DNA of 32,168 bases, taken from Pricia antarctica (GTDB taxonomy: Bacteria > Bacteroidota > Bacteroidia > Flavobacteriales > Flavobacteriaceae). Location of the stretch: positions 1-32,168 of the forward strand of contig DRGL01000034.1 of the NCBI GenBank assembly GCA_011050085.1, read 5' to 3'. The position numbers and the translations under genes were made by a program. Below are positions 25,664 to 32,168 of the stretch, piece by piece (the first letter of the stretch is position 1; every line of letters starts with the position of its first letter). The notes under the pieces were generated by a model. It had not been told where the DNA came from and did no database searches. It saw only the letters and a list, made by a program, of their open reading frames with translations.

Positions 25664-26260
25664 ATGTCAACCAAAGCCGAAAAAACTACCGCATTTATCA
25701 TCGAAACCGTCGCGCCCGTGTTTAACAAACAAGGCTATATTGCAACAAGCATGAGCGACTTGACCGAAGCGACCGGCTTAACTAAAGGGGCTATTTACGG
25801 CAATTTTGAAAATAAAGAGGCCTTGGCATTATCGGCCTATGAATACCATAGCAAACTGTTATTTTCCAAAATTGATGAGATTTTGGGTATTGAAGGTGGT
25901 GCACTAGATAAGGTATATGCCCTTACCGACTTTTATCGATCTTACGATACGTTTACCAAAAATATGGGAGGATGCCCCATTTTAAATACCGGGGTAGACG
26001 CTGAGGGCAACAATCGATTACTTGCAGCTGCCAATCGCGAAGCCATAAAAGAAATTGAAGGTAAAATTGCCTTGGTGCTCGAAAATGGAGTAAGCAATAA
26101 GGAACTTAAGCTACAAGTAACACCACTTCAATTCGCAAAGCAAATGTTTACCATAATTCAGGGCGCTGTAGCTATGTCGACAATGACCCGTGACCGTAAA
26201 TATTTGATCAATACGATAACATATTTAGATGTACTTATCAAAATAGAGTTAAAGCGATAG
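25664..26260 (+). CDS. TetR/AcrR-family transcriptional regulator
   Basis: 198 aa. The N-terminal helix-turn-helix (about residues 8-55) contains the family core FNKQGYIATSMSDLTEATGL followed by TKGAIYGNFENKEALA. The C-terminal ligand-binding part (about 70-198) has a GGCPILNTGVDAEG segment, seen in the LmrA/YxaF-like branch of TetR proteins that often control efflux or stress genes. No efflux gene is adjacent: the divergent neighbour is the giant adhesin and the convergent one a PorP/SprF-like gene, so the target may be distant or may be the adhesin. ATG 25664 is directly preceded by a -7-like box at a suitable distance (leader of about 10-15 nt). Confidence 0.92.
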   Translation: MSTKAEKTTAFIIETVAPVFNKQGYIATSMSDLTEATGLTKGAIYGNFENKEALALSAYEYHSKLLFSKIDEILGIEGGALDKVYALTDFYRSYDTFTKNMGGCPILNTGVDAEGNNRLLAAANREAIKEIEGKIALVLENGVSNKELKLQVTPLQFAKQMFTIIQGAVAMSTMTRDRKYLINTITYLDVLIKIELKR

Positions 26261-26289
26261 ACTTCAATATATTTTTCTGAAAATCAACT

Positions 26290-26347
26290 AAGGTTCGATT
26301 GCGCTTAATTTAGAATATCCATTTCAAATGAAATAGGTTCGAACCTT
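26290..26347. terminator. Possible bidirectional terminator/inverted repeat between convergent genes
   Basis: AAGGTTCGA (26290-26298) and TCGAACCTT (26339-26347) are perfect 9-bp complements around a 40-nt loop that itself contains ATTTC/GAAAT (26321-26334). It lies in the 107-bp gap between tetR and the convergent PorP/SprF-like gene. No T-run follows on either side, so a terminator role is uncertain. Confidence 0.35.
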
Positions 26348-26367
26348 ATTTCAAGCTCACCAAGTGT

Positions 26368-28137
26368 TTATTTTTGAACCACTCTAAAAATCCAAGTATC
26401 TCCAGAATATTTCCCTCCGAATTTTGAATCACGTGCCGCTCTAGCTTCCTTAATCACATTATACCGCTTTAAATAGACATAATTGAATCCGTTTTTGCTG
26501 CGTTTAAATGTTAGTGGTTGAATGCCGTTTAAAATCAAGTGTGATTTAAATGCCTCGAAATAAGTCTTCGTACTAAAAACATTGGCAATGAGATAAAATC
26601 CGGGTACTAATCCGTCTTCGATTTGAATTTCCTCGTATTTTTCACCTTTTTGGGGCGTTATAATCTCTACTTGCTTGACTTGGACATTAGGTTTGGAATT
26701 ATCCTTTCGAATTCCATTGGCACTGGCTTGCGCTATACTGTCCATTTCACGTTGTTGTTCTTTTTGCAATTCTAGTTTTTCAGCATTCTTACCTTGGGTG
26801 ATGGAATCCATCTTTCGGGCCTTGTTCGCTTTTTCTGCTTCCTCAAAAGCTATTTTTGCTTTTGCCTGCTCTTCGGCCTTTGCAGTTTCGGCTCTTTTGA
26901 TTTCGGCCTCCTGAGCATTGGCTTTATCAATGGCAGCTTGCTTTTTAACTGTTTCTTTGGCTTGTTGTTCTAACTGTTTTTGTTCCTTTTTGGCAGTAGA
27001 TTCTATATCCTTTTGGACTTGGGCCAATGAGTCCCGTACCTTCTTTTCATTTTTGCGCTGTTGTTTTACCTCGGCTTCCCTATACTTCTGGGCATCCTTC
27101 TTTTCATCAACCTGATTTTCGCCATCGGCAACTTTCCCACTCATTTCCTCCACTTCACTATCTTCTTCTCTTAGCTCTATTTCTTCTAATGGATTCACAT
27201 CCTCCTCAATATTACCCACCATTTTATGTCGATCTCCCGGAGTTCCCAAGAAATAAGAGGCCATCAGCTCGAACGAGGTTTCTTTCTGAAGGGATGCACC
27301 CGTTCCAATTTCCATTAGGGCCCCAACCGTCAACCTATTGAAAAATGTATAGCCCCCGCCTAGTGCATAACCGTAAAAATTATTGTATCCAACCTGACCG
27401 TAATAGCCATCAGTATTTAAGTGGGTATAGAACCCGATTTGGTTCGATTGCCCTGGTAGGGTTCGCATATATACGGAAGGTCTTAGAAAAGAGTTTGTTT
27501 CAGATCCCAATGTAATAGGAAAGTCGTAAGACAAAAGAGACATAAATACCTTATCCGACTTAGCGGTATTCCCTTCTTTAGATTCGAAATTGTAGTCCAA
27601 TAGATTTTCAGACGTCAAGCTCAAGGTAAATCGTTGCACCTCCAAGCTAATGCCGGGAGCCATTTGTAAAATAAAATCATTGCTTTCGTTAGATATTGGT
27701 AATGGTAAGTTCGGGTCAACCGAAAAGCGGTCGTCAGCCAGTTTTTGTCTAAAACCAAAAATATTGGCGCCTATGGCCAACCTGACCATCGAATTTAGTT
27801 TGAACGTATGGGCGTAGTTAAGGGCGGCACCAGTATTAACAAAGATACCTGTGTTGTGCTGAAAGAATCCGATACCTGCGGCGGAACGCTCATTAAGGGC
27901 ACGGGTATAGTTCAAAAATAGGGTAGACGGATTGGCATCGATACCCTGCCATTGCCATCTTGCCCAAACTGCAACGGATTCCGGATTATTGCGCCCCGCC
28001 GAAAATGCGGGATTGAACAAGCTAGCGTCATATGTAGTAAGATTATGTTGACGTAAATCAGCAGGCAACCGCTTTTGCTGACTATGTACAACAGTAATAA
28101 AAAGGACGAATAATAGGGTTATAGTAGGTCGGTTCAT
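26368..28137 (-). CDS. PorP/SprF-like protein fused to coiled-coil and SPOR-like C-terminus
   Basis: 589 aa from ATG 28137 (the frame extends 12 codons further upstream, but only this start gives a clean signal peptide, MNRPTITLLFVLFITVVHSQ). Residues about 20-300 form a PorP/SprF outer-membrane domain (NLTTYDASLFNPAFSAGRNN; GIGFFQHNTGIFVNTGAALN; GYNNFYGYALGGGYTFF). Residues about 305-500 are a Lys/Glu/Ala-rich helical region, probably a long coiled coil in the periplasm. The last 75 or so residues (GFYLIANVFSTKTYFEAFKS, YVYLKRYNVIKEARAARDSK, TWIFRV) resemble a SPOR-type peptidoglycan-binding fold. The architecture suggests a T9SS-associated barrel tethered to the cell wall. No cargo gene is adjacent. 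Confidence 0.85.
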   Translation of the reverse strand: MNRPTITLLFVLFITVVHSQQKRLPADLRQHNLTTYDASLFNPAFSAGRNNPESVAVWARWQWQGIDANPSTLFLNYTRALNERSAAGIGFFQHNTGIFVNTGAALNYAHTFKLNSMVRLAIGANIFGFRQKLADDRFSVDPNLPLPISNESNDFILQMAPGISLEVQRFTLSLTSENLLDYNFESKEGNTAKSDKVFMSLLSYDFPITLGSETNSFLRPSVYMRTLPGQSNQIGFYTHLNTDGYYGQVGYNNFYGYALGGGYTFFNRLTVGALMEIGTGASLQKETSFELMASYFLGTPGDRHKMVGNIEEDVNPLEEIELREEDSEVEEMSGKVADGENQVDEKKDAQKYREAEVKQQRKNEKKVRDSLAQVQKDIESTAKKEQKQLEQQAKETVKKQAAIDKANAQEAEIKRAETAKAEEQAKAKIAFEEAEKANKARKMDSITQGKNAEKLELQKEQQREMDSIAQASANGIRKDNSKPNVQVKQVEIITPQKGEKYEEIQIEDGLVPGFYLIANVFSTKTYFEAFKSHLILNGIQPLTFKRSKNGFNYVYLKRYNVIKEARAARDSKFGGKYSGDTWIFRVVQK

Positions 28138-28237
28138 TATATTATGATAAAACAAAAACAAGTACTCTGACACACTTTTTTTGTCTATTTTTAGTTAACA
28201 TTCATGCAAGAGTTTTCAACCAAACCCATCGCCTACT

Positions 28238-28792
28238 ATGCAACGCTCTATATTATTTATTATTATCGTTCAACTGCTAATTTTATCGACAAGCTGCAAA
28301 GAGGACCCTAAAAATGCTGGAGATTTTTACGGTGAGGCAACCTCTACTTTCTATTTCATCCGACACGCTGAAAAAGACCGTTCAAATCCGGAGAACATTG
28401 ATCCGGAACTCAGTCAGAAGGGATTGGGCCGAGCGATGCATTGGGCAGAAATTCTAGCAGATGTACCCCTTGATGCGGTTTATACTACCGATTTCGAGCG
28501 AACTGCAATGACCGCTGCCCCTACTTCTGTTAAAAATGATATTAGCGTTCAATTTTACGATCCGGAAACTTTAAACATTGAACAGTTTAAAATTGACAAT
28601 CTTGGGAAAAATGTGCTCATAGTAGGGCACAGCAATACGACTCCTAATTTTGTCAATACAATGATTGGCGAAGAAAAGTACAGTGATATTGAAGATACCG
28701 ATAATGGTAGCCTTTTTATAGTGCAGGCAATCAACGGAAAATTTTCGTCACAACGTTTACATTTTGATTGTAATTGTCCTAAGGAAAGATGA
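28238..28792 (+). CDS. Histidine-phosphatase (phosphoglycerate mutase-like) lipoprotein
   Basis: 184 aa. The signal peptide ends at a lipobox (LSTSC, Cys20). The next residues are K-E-D, matching the K-(D/E)2 surface-export signal known for Bacteroidota lipoproteins, so it may be displayed on the cell surface. The phosphatase core has the RHAEK motif with the nucleophilic His43, LSQKGLGRA, TDFERTAMTA and the second catalytic His131 in VGHSNTTP. Such branch-2 histidine phosphatases dephosphorylate small phosphoesters or proteins; substrate cannot be told from sequence. It is a short member (typical domains are around 150-200 residues). No operon partner is evident. Confidence 0.88.
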   Translation: MQRSILFIIIVQLLILSTSCKEDPKNAGDFYGEATSTFYFIRHAEKDRSNPENIDPELSQKGLGRAMHWAEILADVPLDAVYTTDFERTAMTAAPTSVKNDISVQFYDPETLNIEQFKIDNLGKNVLIVGHSNTTPNFVNTMIGEEKYSDIEDTDNGSLFIVQAINGKFSSQRLHFDCNCPKER

Positions 28793-28886
28793 TTCCTTTC
28801 ACATCTATCCGTTTATCAAAAAAAAGAAAGACTCCTTTTTTCCCTTATCTTGTATTCTTTAAAGATTAAATCTGAATACTACGTAA

Positions 28887-29342
28887 ATGGAAATACAAGA
28901 CAACACCGCCGAAAGAACACTATCCATCTCAAAAAAATTAAAGGCACCTGTAGAAAAAGTATGGGAGGCTTGGTCGAATCCGGAACATATCGCAATGTGG
29001 TGGGGACCAAAAGAGTTGCCGGTCAAAATTGTCAACCACGATTTTAAAATCGGAGGAAAATGGAGGTACACTATGAAGTTGCCAGATGGTAACACTTTCA
29101 TATCCGATGGCACGTATGCTGATATTGTTAACTATAAAAAAATTAGCACCTCTGCGGATTTCAAACCTCTGACCATAGGTGTAGTTTTACAAATAATCTT
29201 TATTGAAGAAGAGAAGGGCACTCGTATCGATTTTCACGTACTACACCCTACGATAGCGTATTGCAAGCAGCAAGAGGGAGCGGGCTTTTATAATGGATGG
29301 AATGCCGCTTTTGAAAGACTAGAGCACTTCCTGAACAAATAA
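28887..29342 (+). CDS. SRPBCC/AHSA1-domain protein
   Basis: 151 aa, cytoplasmic, a single START-like (SRPBCC) domain of the AHSA1 (Aha1 C-terminal-like) group. Diagnostic parts are the N-terminal ISKKLKAPVEKVWEAWSNPE, then MWWGP, the IGGKWRY strand, FISDGTYADI and the C-terminal helix GFYNGWNAAFERLEHFL. These proteins bind hydrophobic ligands in a cavity; their ligand is usually unknown, so no specific reaction is assigned. ATG 28887 puts the first strand (RTLSISKKL) near the N-terminus as expected. It stands alone, 94 bp after the phosphatase gene and 99 bp before smpB; TATCTTG (about 28848) upstream is -7-like but one base short. Confidence 0.9.
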   Translation: MEIQDNTAERTLSISKKLKAPVEKVWEAWSNPEHIAMWWGPKELPVKIVNHDFKIGGKWRYTMKLPDGNTFISDGTYADIVNYKKISTSADFKPLTIGVVLQIIFIEEEKGTRIDFHVLHPTIAYCKQQEGAGFYNGWNAAFERLEHFLNK

Positions 29343-29441
29343 CAGTATATGTGTAGGATACATAGTTAGTGGATACGAATTAGCCGTAGAGAAAAATCAG
29401 TAATCTTCAGTAAGTTCCATTGCAACCCGTATTTTTGTAAA

Positions 29442-29906
29442 ATGGTTAAGAATAACATCAACATAAAGAACAAGAAGGCGAAATTCGAATACGAATTGTT
29501 GGACACCTATGTCGCGGGAATCGTTTTGGCCGGAACTGAAATCAAATCCATACGGGAAGGGAAAGCTTCCATTACCCAAAGTTTCTGCGAATTTAATGAA
29601 AGGGGCGAGCTTTTCGTTATCAATATGCAGGTAGATGAGTATTCACATGCCTCACACTTCAACCATCGCCCAAAGGCGGAACGAAAGTTACTGATGCAAC
29701 GCCGTGAGCTCAACAAACTAAGAAAAGATGTTACCACTTCCGGCTTAACCATAGTACCTTTAAAATTATTTATCAACGACCGCGGATTGGCAAAACTCCG
29801 AATCTCATTGGCCAAGGGTAAGAAGCTTTATGACAAAAGGGAAACTATAAAAGATAGGGACAGTAAACGAAATTTAGCTCGGATCAAGAAGAGTTTTAAT
29901 GCCTAG
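29442..29906 (+). CDS. smpB: SmpB, tmRNA-binding protein
   Basis: 154 aa, the normal length. SmpB binds tmRNA and delivers it to stalled ribosomes for trans-translation. Characteristic segments: NKKAKFEYELLDTYVAGIVL (N-terminal beta-barrel), GTEIKSIREGKASI, HFNHRPKAERKLLMQRRELN (tmRNA contact) and the basic C-terminal tail GKKLYDKRETIKDRDSKRNL, which becomes helical in the mRNA channel. The tmRNA gene itself is not seen in the window. It converges with pcm, and its terminator hairpin overlaps the 3' end of that gene. Confidence 0.97.
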   Translation: MVKNNINIKNKKAKFEYELLDTYVAGIVLAGTEIKSIREGKASITQSFCEFNERGELFVINMQVDEYSHASHFNHRPKAERKLLMQRRELNKLRKDVTTSGLTIVPLKLFINDRGLAKLRISLAKGKKLYDKRETIKDRDSKRNLARIKKSFNA

Positions 29907-29966
29907 ATACATATTCGCCAGCGCCATCAATTTGAAAATTCTAAAAAAAACCGACCCATCTTAAAG

Positions 29967-29994
29967 TTGATTTTTAGCGAAAAATCAATTTTTG
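29967..29994 (+). terminator. smpB terminator overlapping the pcm 3' end
   Basis: TTGATTTTT (29967-29975) and AAAAATCAA (29980-29988) form a perfect 9-bp stem with loop AGCG, followed by TTTTTG and further T on the plus strand. The hairpin contains the pcm stop codon (29987-29985, minus). On the minus strand no T-run follows, so it works mainly for smpB transcription. Confidence 0.65.
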
Positions 29995-30626
29995 TTTTCC
30001 AAAAGTGGAACAAATCTAAAAGAACCAAACTCTTTTTTCTCAAACTCTTTTTCTGATTTTCTAATGTACAAGGTCATAATCTGGTCGTTCGTACCTACCG
30101 GAATTACCAATCTACCTCCTACCTTCAATTGCGAAAGTAAAGGTCTAGGTACTTCTGGTGCACCAGCGGTTACCACGATTCCATCGAAGGGTGCTTCTTC
30201 CGGCAACCCTTTATAGCCATCACCAAATATTTTCTTTTTAGGCCGATAACCGAGTTTAGCGAAAAAAATCTTGGTTTTTTTAAACAGCTCTAGCTGTCGT
30301 TCAATAGTATATACTTTAGCCTTTAACTGCAAAAGTACGGCGGTCTGATACCCACTACCCGTGCCAATTTCTAAAATTTTCTGTCCTGGTTTCACTTCCA
30401 ACAATTGGGTCTGGAAAGCTACGGTATACGGCTGGGAAATTGTTTGATCCGCTGCAATAGGAAATGCCTTATCTTGATATGCATGTCCCTCAAAACTACT
30501 GTCCATGAACAAGTGGCGGGGAATGGTTCGAATAGCTTCTAGGGCATTGGTATCCGTAATGCCTTTTTTTATCAGGGTATCCGCTAATTTATTACGCATA
30601 CCACGATGTTTAAAAGTATCTTTCAA
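29985..30626 (-). CDS. pcm: Protein-L-isoaspartate O-methyltransferase
   Basis: 213 aa. The enzyme uses S-adenosylmethionine to methylate isoaspartyl residues in aged proteins and so starts their repair. Visible signatures: RTIPRHLFMDSSFEGHAYQD near the N-terminus, the substrate loop ADQTISQPYTVAFQTQLLEV, SAM motif I ILEIGTGSGYQTAVL, and post-motif VVTAGAPEVPRPLLSQLKVG leading to GGRLVIPVG. It is about the usual length. The gene has its own start (ATG 30626), and the upstream 186 bp to the oxidoreductase gene hold no other frame. Confidence 0.95.
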   Translation of the reverse strand: MKDTFKHRGMRNKLADTLIKKGITDTNALEAIRTIPRHLFMDSSFEGHAYQDKAFPIAADQTISQPYTVAFQTQLLEVKPGQKILEIGTGSGYQTAVLLQLKAKVYTIERQLELFKKTKIFFAKLGYRPKKKIFGDGYKGLPEEAPFDGIVVTAGAPEVPRPLLSQLKVGGRLVIPVGTNDQIMTLYIRKSEKEFEKKEFGSFRFVPLLENKN

Positions 30627-30807
30627 TGGTTTGGTTTAGAATGACGAAGTTAGTCGGTAAAATTTCAAATCCCAAATTAATCAATAAAGACTGCAGCGGA
30701 GTCTAGGGTCATGAATGTTTAGACCAATAGGTACAGGAAACTATCAAAGATTTTAGTTGATACCTAAACTATCAAACCCATTCACTTTCATTTTACCAAA
30801 CTATCCT

Positions 30808-30815
30808 TATTTTTG
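30808..30815 (+). promoter_or_regulatory. Predicted -7 box of the Gfo/Idh/MocA gene
   Basis: TATTTTTG (30808-30815) matches TAnnTTTG exactly; 18 nt upstream is TTTC (30786-30789), one base off the -33 TTTG. It lies 15 bp before ATG 30831 and overlaps the in-frame TTG at 30813, which makes that TTG an unlikely start. Confidence 0.55.
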
Positions 30816-30830
30816 AACAAACATAATTGT

Positions 30831-31796
30831 ATGCTAAAAGTCGGAGTGCTGGGTGCAGGTCATTTGGGAAAAATACACCTTCGTTTGCTCGATACCTCGG
30901 GAAAGTATGATTTGATAGGCTTTTATGACGCCGATTCCGAAATTGGAAGAGCCGTTGCTAAAGAATTTGGATACACCTTTTTTAATGATATTGACAAATT
31001 GATTGAAGCCGTTGATGTTATTGACATAGTGACCCCTACCCTATCCCATTTTGAGTGCGCCAAAAAAGCAATGGTACGTGGCAAACATGTGTTTATTGAA
31101 AAGCCAATCACTACTACCTATGATGAGGCTACAGCGTTACTTGATCTAGAAATTAAACATAAGGTAAAAGGTCAGGTTGGACACGTTGAACGTTTTAATC
31201 CCGCTTTTTCGGCGGTTAAAAACCAGATTCAGCAGCCCATGTTCATTGAAAGCCATCGATTGGCGGAATTTAATCCAAGGGGTACCGATGTTCCCGTTGT
31301 ACTAGATTTGATGATACATGATATCGATGCCATATTGAGTGTTGTCGACTCAGAAGTGAAACAAATTAACGCCAGCGGTGTTTCGGTCATTAGCCATTCC
31401 CCCGATATAGCCAATGCCCGTATTGAATTTGAAAATGGATGTGTTGCCAACCTGACCGCCAGTCGAATTTCGTTAAAAAACATGCGTAAATCCCGGTTTT
31501 TTCAAAAAGATGCTTATATATCGGTCGATTTTCTAGAGAAAAAGGTTGAGGTGGTCAAAATGAAGGACGCCCCTGAGACTGAAGGAGATTTTGACATGAT
31601 TCTTCAAAATGCCGAAGGTGTGAAAAAGCAGATTTATTTCGAGAATCCCGAGGTAAACGCCAATAATGCTATTCTAGATGAGCTGGAGACATTCGCAGAT
31701 GCTATCGTGAATGATACGTTACCCGTTGTAACTTTGGCTCAGGGCACAAGGGCGTTAAAAGTAGCACTGGAAGTTATTGATGCGTTTAGAAAGTAA
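30831..31796 (+). CDS. Gfo/Idh/MocA-family NAD(P)-dependent oxidoreductase
   Basis: 321 aa from ATG 30831. A Rossmann nucleotide-binding domain opens with VGVLGAGHLGKIHL (G-x-G-x-x-G) and continues to the family motif EKPI (FIEKPITTTYDEA), followed by GQVGHVERFNPAF and the C-terminal alpha/beta substrate domain with DLMIHDIDAI (the H-D pair expected near the catalytic site). Family members oxidise or reduce sugars, sugar nucleotides or related alcohols; the substrate here is not determinable. A possible earlier TTG start (30813) is rejected because a -7 promoter box covers it. It is 43 bp upstream of the hydroxyacyl-CoA dehydrogenase and may be transcribed with it. Confidence 0.93.
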   Translation: MLKVGVLGAGHLGKIHLRLLDTSGKYDLIGFYDADSEIGRAVAKEFGYTFFNDIDKLIEAVDVIDIVTPTLSHFECAKKAMVRGKHVFIEKPITTTYDEATALLDLEIKHKVKGQVGHVERFNPAFSAVKNQIQQPMFIESHRLAEFNPRGTDVPVVLDLMIHDIDAILSVVDSEVKQINASGVSVISHSPDIANARIEFENGCVANLTASRISLKNMRKSRFFQKDAYISVDFLEKKVEVVKMKDAPETEGDFDMILQNAEGVKKQIYFENPEVNANNAILDELETFADAIVNDTLPVVTLAQGTRALKVALEVIDAFRK

Positions 31797-31839
31797 TCTG
31801 ACGTAGCATATTATTGCTTTTAAATATTAAAATTTCAAA

Positions 31840-32168
31840 ATGAAAAGGATTGCAGTTATAGGAGCCGGAACCATGGGTAACGGAATTGCCCACGTATTCG
31901 CTCAGAGCGGCTACGCTGTTAATCTCATTGATATTTCACAAGATGCCCTCGAAAATGGACTTGCGAATATTGAAAAAAATTTGGACCGTATGGTTTCCAA
32001 AGAAAAAATTAATTCCACTGTAAAACGCGCTACCCTAGCTAATATTAAAACGCACACTTTATTATCAAAAGGGGTTATGGATGCCAACCTAGTGGTGGAA
32101 GCCGCATCAGAAAAACTAGAGATTAAATTACGCATTTTTGAAGAGCTTGATATAGCGTGTCCTTCTGA
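31840..32168 (+). CDS. 3-hydroxyacyl-CoA (3-hydroxybutyryl-CoA) dehydrogenase, 3' end outside window
   Basis: The first 109 codons are present with no stop. The N-terminus IAVIGAGTMGNGIAHVFAQS is the NAD-binding G-x-G-x-x-G fold of the FadB/Hbd-type dehydrogenase, followed by DIS at the end of the second strand (an acidic residue selecting NAD), the helix KNLDRMVSKEKI and LVVEAASEKLEIKLRIFEEL, which is conserved in the family. The enzyme interconverts 3-hydroxyacyl-CoA and 3-oxoacyl-CoA in fatty-acid or butyrate-type metabolism. The C-terminal catalytic domain is not seen. Confidence 0.93.
   Translation, partial: MKRIAVIGAGTMGNGIAHVFAQSGYAVNLIDISQDALENGLANIEKNLDRMVSKEKINSTVKRATLANIKTHTLLSKGVMDANLVVEAASEKLEIKLRIFEELDIACPS

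Noticed and set aside
28793-28870. A-run/T-run (AAAAAAAAGAAAG ... CTCCTTTTTT) after the phosphatase gene as terminator
   Set aside because: Pairing is weak, almost all A-T, and the stem is imperfect; not strong enough to list.

Overview
The window is a chromosomal segment of a marine-type Flavobacteriia/Bacteroidota bacterium. This is inferred from low GC, a Bacteroidota-specific type VI secretion system (T6SS subtype iii), a giant surface protein with a type B (CHU_C/gliding-type) type IX secretion (T9SS) sorting domain paired with PorP/SprF, a bacilliredoxin-like YtxJ, and promoters resembling the Bacteroidota TTTG / TAnnTTTG pattern rather than E. coli boxes.

Layout. (1) 1-9909 is part of a T6SSiii locus. 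A divergent PKD-domain inner-membrane protein runs off the left edge. It is followed by a forward run: NlpC/P60 lipoprotein, TssG, TssN, TssK, TssO, TssH (ClpV), TssE and TssF. These are baseplate, disassembly ATPase and two of the subtype-iii envelope proteins. Sheath (TssB/C), Hcp, VgrG, PAAR, TssR and effectors are not in the window and must lie to the left or elsewhere. (2) 9910-11500 is about 1.6 kb of AT-rich DNA without a long gene. It holds a possible 46-residue membrane microprotein on the minus strand and broken reading-frame pieces that look like a decayed regulator. (3) 11501-15993 holds an uncharacterised lipoprotein, a YtxJ-like protein and ClpB with a clear terminator. The divergent ytxJ/clpB promoter region carries two GAC-N5-GTC palindromes. 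(4) 16160-25251 (minus strand) is a two-gene unit: a 2.7-kilodalton-scale residue count (2721 aa) repeat adhesin and, overlapping by 4 bp, its PorP/SprF partner. (5) 25664-32168 contains TetR, a PorP/SprF-SPOR-like fusion, a histidine-phosphatase lipoprotein, an SRPBCC/AHSA1 protein, SmpB, protein-isoaspartate methyltransferase, a Gfo/Idh/MocA oxidoreductase and the start of a 3-hydroxyacyl-CoA dehydrogenase.

How the parts work together. The first block builds a contractile injection apparatus that in this phylum lacks the usual TssJLM complex. The NlpC/P60 lipoprotein could open or bind peptidoglycan for it, but its third catalytic position is Gly rather than His. TssH recycles contracted sheath, while the neighbouring ClpB is the general disaggregase paralog. 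The adhesin plus PorP/SprF pair forms a T9SS cargo/surface-attachment unit. The remaining genes are ordinary housekeeping or metabolic genes. No tRNA, rRNA, CRISPR array or transposase was recognised.
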